A stretch of DNA of 7,299 nucleotides. Origin: DATLGB01 sp038318085 (GTDB lineage Bacteria > Actinomycetota > Thermoleophilia > Solirubrobacterales > Solirubrobacteraceae). The position numbers and the translations under genes were made by a program. Each line of letters starts with the position of its first letter. The first letter of the stretch is position 1. Location of the stretch: NCBI GenBank assembly GCA_038318085.1, contig JBBQBV010000170.1:1-7299 (forward strand), in the 5' to 3' direction. Positions 5,379-7,299 of this stretch are shown here, one piece after another. The notes below the pieces were generated by a model. The model searched no databases. It saw only the letters and a program-made list of their open reading frames with translations, and had not been told where the DNA came from.

Positions 5379-6298
5379 GCGGCAGGCGGGAACGCGCAGC
5401 GGCCGGTGCCGGCCGTCAGGCCGTCGACGAGTGCGCGCGTGTCGGAGACGAGGGCCTGGAGGTAGGTCTGCCCGCGGCCGAGCGCGTCGCCCTGCAGCGG
5501 GCGCCCCACCCGGGCGCCGGACTCACGGGCGACCGCGCGCGCGACTGCGGAGTTGAGCGTGCGCTCGACGAAGATCGCGCGGACGCGCTCGCGCCGGATG
5601 GTCGCGACGAGGCGCGTCAGTCCGCGCGCGGAGGGCTGGCCGCGTGAGGACAGCGACGGTATGACGGCGCCGATAACCACGAGCCCGTAGCGGCGCGCGT
5701 AGTAGCCGTAGGCGTCGTGGCTGGTCACCAGCCGCCGCTGCACCGGCGCGACCGCGGCCCAGCAGCGGCCGATCGCGTGATCGACGGCGGCGATGCGGGC
5801 GGTGTAGGCGCGTGCGCGATGGGCGTAGACCGCGGCGCCCGCCGGATCGGCGCGGGTGAGGGCGGTGCGGATCGCCTCGACGGCGAGCGTCCCGTTGCGC
5901 GGATCCTGCCACCAGTGCGGATCCTCCCCGTAACGGTGCACAGCGCCGATGAGCGTCGTCAGCCGCGCGCGGCGGCCCGGCGAGTGAAGCGCGTCGCCGA
6001 GCCAGGCGTCGACGTCCCCGCCCGAGCGCACCAGCACCCGGGCGCGGCCGATGGCCGCGACGTCCCCAGGGCGCAGCTCGTGCTCGTGCGGGTCGGCGTT
6101 GGGCGCCAGCAACCGGGTGACGTGGACCCGCTCCCCGCCGACCTGCGCGACGAAGTCGGCGACCTGCGTCGTCGTAGCGACGACCGGCAGGCGCCCTGAC
6201 GTGTCCCGCGCCGGCGCGCCCACGACGGCGCCGACCGCGAGCGCCACCCCCCAGGACAGGGCGCAGGCGGCGAGCAGCGGAGGCAGCAACCGGCGCAT
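5375..6298 (-). CDS. znuA: Metal-binding extracellular protein of a Zn/Mn-type ABC importer
   Basis: This 307-residue cluster A-I solute-binding protein captures metal outside the membrane and delivers it to the permeases. Likely metal ligands align with TroA/ZnuA: His71 (ADPHEHE), His128 (EDPHWWQDP), His194 (TSHDAYGYYARRYG) and Asp271 (GDALG). A His at the third site, where Mn-selective PsaA has Glu, favours zinc or mixed Zn/Mn. The His-rich loop of proteobacterial ZnuA is absent. The N-terminus (MRR plus a hydrophobic stretch to about residue 30) is a secretion signal. LAAC at 9-12 resembles a lipobox, but the hydrophobic run continues after it, so lipoprotein or AxA-type cleavage is undecided. 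Cys179 and Cys301 could pair. ATG at 6298 has no Shine-Dalgarno. The gene heads the operon, and an operator-like repeat lies just upstream. Confidence 0.93.
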   Translation of the reverse strand: MRRLLPPLLAACALSWGVALAVGAVVGAPARDTSGRLPVVATTTQVADFVAQVGGERVHVTRLLAPNADPHEHELRPGDVAAIGRARVLVRSGGDVDAWLGDALHSPGRRARLTTLIGAVHRYGEDPHWWQDPRNGTLAVEAIRTALTRADPAGAAVYAHRARAYTARIAAVDHAIGRCWAAVAPVQRRLVTSHDAYGYYARRYGLVVIGAVIPSLSSRGQPSARGLTRLVATIRRERVRAIFVERTLNSAVARAVARESGARVGRPLQGDALGRGQTYLQALVSDTRALVDGLTAGTGRCAFPPAA

Positions 6299-6306
6299 CG
6301 CGCGTA

Positions 6307-6312
6307 ATGATA
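6307..6312 (-). promoter_or_regulatory. Probable -10 element of the metal importer operon
   Basis: Minus-strand TATCAT (TANNNT) lies 8 bases before the ATG at 6298, predicting a nearly leaderless transcript. This fits the missing Shine-Dalgarno. It overlaps one arm of the inverted repeat at 6308-6322, so a bound repressor would block polymerase. No clear -35 is visible. Confidence 0.45.
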
Positions 6313-6322
6313 CTCAGTCTCA
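6308..6322. promoter_or_regulatory. 7-1-7 inverted repeat, candidate Zur/Fur-family operator
   Basis: TGATACT-C-AGTCTCA is a near-perfect 7-1-7 dyad with one mismatched pair, flanked by A and T so the dyad reaches 17 bp (6307-6323). It matches the Fur-superfamily core TGATAATNATTATCA at most positions, including both TGA/TCA ends. It is a short AT-richer island in very GC-rich DNA, directly upstream of the metal-binding protein gene and overlapping its -10. Zur (zinc) or Mur (manganese) type control is the natural reading. No regulator gene is in the window. Confidence 0.65.
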
Positions 6323-6370
6323 TAAACCATCGAGCGCGTTCAGCCGGGCCGGACGGGGTAGGTCCGTGGT

Positions 6371-6703
6371 GTGCTCGAGGATCCTGACACCGTGGACCTC
6401 GTCGTCGCCCGGCGCGACGGCACGGTGATCCTGTCGATGTTGGAGGACCGTCCCTGGGACGGGTCCGAGCAGCGCCTGATGGAGCTCGAGGCGAAGGTCA
6501 GCTCGTATCTCTCCTTCGTCCTGGACGGCCACATGCAGCGCGACCATCCCGACATCGTCGCCGACCACGTGCAGATCCGCCTGGACTACTCGAGCCGGAT
6601 GGACGTGCGCACGCGCGAGGCCATCCCCGCGATCGAGCTCGCCGTCGCCGAGCACGGCATGGAGTTCGTGATCTCCCACATGCAGGAGATCCAGGCGGGC
6701 TGA
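6371..6703 (+). CDS. DUF6572-like protein of unknown function
   Basis: This 110-residue soluble protein starts at GTG 6371. The pattern VDLVVARRDGTVILSMLEDRPWDG, then LMELEAKVSSYLSFVLDG, then a strand (HVQIRLDY) and a final helix-strand (AIELAVAEHGMEFVI) matches what I remember of DUF6572 proteins (VD.IG.D..TG.VVLTI.D.LDW.....H...LQEK.N.YL.FIESG). That is an alpha/beta fold without known catalytic residues. No signal peptide or membrane segment is seen. A GGGGTAGG run ends 8 bases before the GTG; the same stretch contains TAGGTC, which could instead act as a -10 for a leaderless mRNA. The gene is divergent from the metal importer across 72 bases holding the operator-like repeat, so it may share that control. 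The DoxX gene follows closely. Confidence 0.8.
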   Translation: MLEDPDTVDLVVARRDGTVILSMLEDRPWDGSEQRLMELEAKVSSYLSFVLDGHMQRDHPDIVADHVQIRLDYSSRMDVRTREAIPAIELAVAEHGMEFVISHMQEIQAG

Positions 6704-6739
6704 CGCATGCTCGAGTCCGCCTGCGGGCAGACCATCAGC

Positions 6740-7299
6740 ATGGACTTCGGAAGACTGGCCCTGCGGGGCACCATCGGCGGGCTGTTCATCGGGCACGGCA
6801 CGCAGAAGCTCTTCGGCTGGTTCGGCGGCCATGGCCTCGACGGAACCGGAGGATTCTTCGAGTCGGCGCTCGGCTTGCGCCCGGGCAAGCGCCATGCGAC
6901 GGCCGCCGGCGTGTCCGAGGCCACCGGCGGCGCCCTGCTCGCGCTCGGCGCACTCACCCCCCTCGCGGCGGCCATGGTCACCGGCCCGATGGTCACCGCC
7001 ATCCGCAAGGTGCACGCACCCAACGGCCCCTGGGTCACCGAGAGCGGCTGGGAGTACAACGCCGTCCTCATCGCGGCGGTCGCCTCGCTCGCCGAGACCG
7101 GTCCCGGCGCGCCGTCGGTCGACGGCGCGCTGTTGCCCGGCTTCAAGGGCAAGGCCCTCGCGCTCGCCGCGGTCGCCGCGGGTGTCGCCGGCTCCTACCT
7201 GTTCACCGAGGTCCTCAACGAGGGCCCGCCCGACGAGCAGGCCGACGCCGCAGAGGCGACCCCGGGGGATCCCGCCGCCTCGGCGACCCCCGACGGCCA
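6740..7299 (+). CDS. DoxX family membrane protein (3' end outside window)
   Basis: An open frame runs to the window edge with 186 full codons and no stop. The start MDFGRLALRGTIGGLFIGHG followed by TQKLFGWFGGHGLDGTGGFF is the DoxX opening: a first membrane helix, then the conserved HGxQKLFGWFGG motif (19-30). Further helices occur at about 54-88 and 105-118 (ESGWEYNAVLIAA, the second conserved block) and 137-155. DoxX proteins are small, usually four-helix membrane proteins linked in some bacteria to redox or thiol stress; the role here is unknown. After residue 159 the protein turns into an acidic Ala/Pro/Glu-rich tail. An in-frame ATG at 6707, three bases after the upstream stop, would add 11 residues (MLESACGQTIS). 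I prefer 6740 because DoxX proteins usually begin right before the first helix, but neither has a strong ribosome-binding site. Confidence 0.85.
   Translation, partial: MDFGRLALRGTIGGLFIGHGTQKLFGWFGGHGLDGTGGFFESALGLRPGKRHATAAGVSEATGGALLALGALTPLAAAMVTGPMVTAIRKVHAPNGPWVTESGWEYNAVLIAAVASLAETGPGAPSVDGALLPGFKGKALALAAVAAGVAGSYLFTEVLNEGPPDEQADAAEATPGDPAASATPDG

Noticed and set aside
4015..5465. Long plus-strand frames opposite the ATPase and first permease
   Set aside because: They mirror genes with intact motifs; their His/Arg/Gly-rich translations look like shadow products.
6320..7152. Two minus-strand frames opposite the DUF6572-like and DoxX genes
   Set aside because: The plus strand encodes recognisable DoxX motifs throughout and a DUF6572-like pattern. 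The minus frames have no domain and run across the gene boundary.

Overview
The window looks like chromosomal DNA from a very GC-rich actinobacterium. My best guess is the class Thermoleophilia (Solirubrobacterales-like). This rests on GC at nearly every third codon position, the tig-clpP-clpX order, and a short secreted protein whose N-terminus (RRPSPAMVIALIALFVALGG) follows a pattern I associate with that class. The placement is from memory of the families, not from a search.

Layout, left to right. Positions 1-2065 (minus strand) hold a protein quality-control block, read from right to left: trigger factor (tig), ClpP protease (clpP, GTG start), and the first codons of a probable clpX cut by the window edge. 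Trigger factor folds nascent chains at the ribosome, and ClpXP degrades tagged or damaged proteins. Positions 2066-2126 are a divergent promoter region. Next comes an unlisted 47-residue small gene on the plus strand (2127-2270), which appears leaderless. It converges on a minus-strand secreted protein (2267-2929), and the two stop codons share one CTAG. A perfect 11-bp GC-rich hairpin lies inside the 3' end of the small gene and just past the end of the secreted-protein gene.

Positions 2998-6298 (minus strand) are a tightly packed four-gene operon for a zinc- or manganese-type ABC importer: binding protein, permease, ATPase, permease. Two junctions are 4-base ATGA overlaps and the third has zero spacing. 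Just upstream of the binding protein gene is a 15-bp, 7-1-7 inverted repeat resembling a Zur/Fur-family operator. It overlaps the probable -10 element, which suggests repression when metal is plentiful.

Positions 6371-7299 (plus strand) hold a 110-residue DUF6572-like protein followed by a DoxX-family membrane protein that runs off the right end.

I found no RNA genes, mobile elements, CRISPR arrays or phage genes, and no clear new multi-gene system. The most original items are the small leaderless gene with its embedded hairpin, the metal-type operator, and the two-permease importer with unusual gene order.
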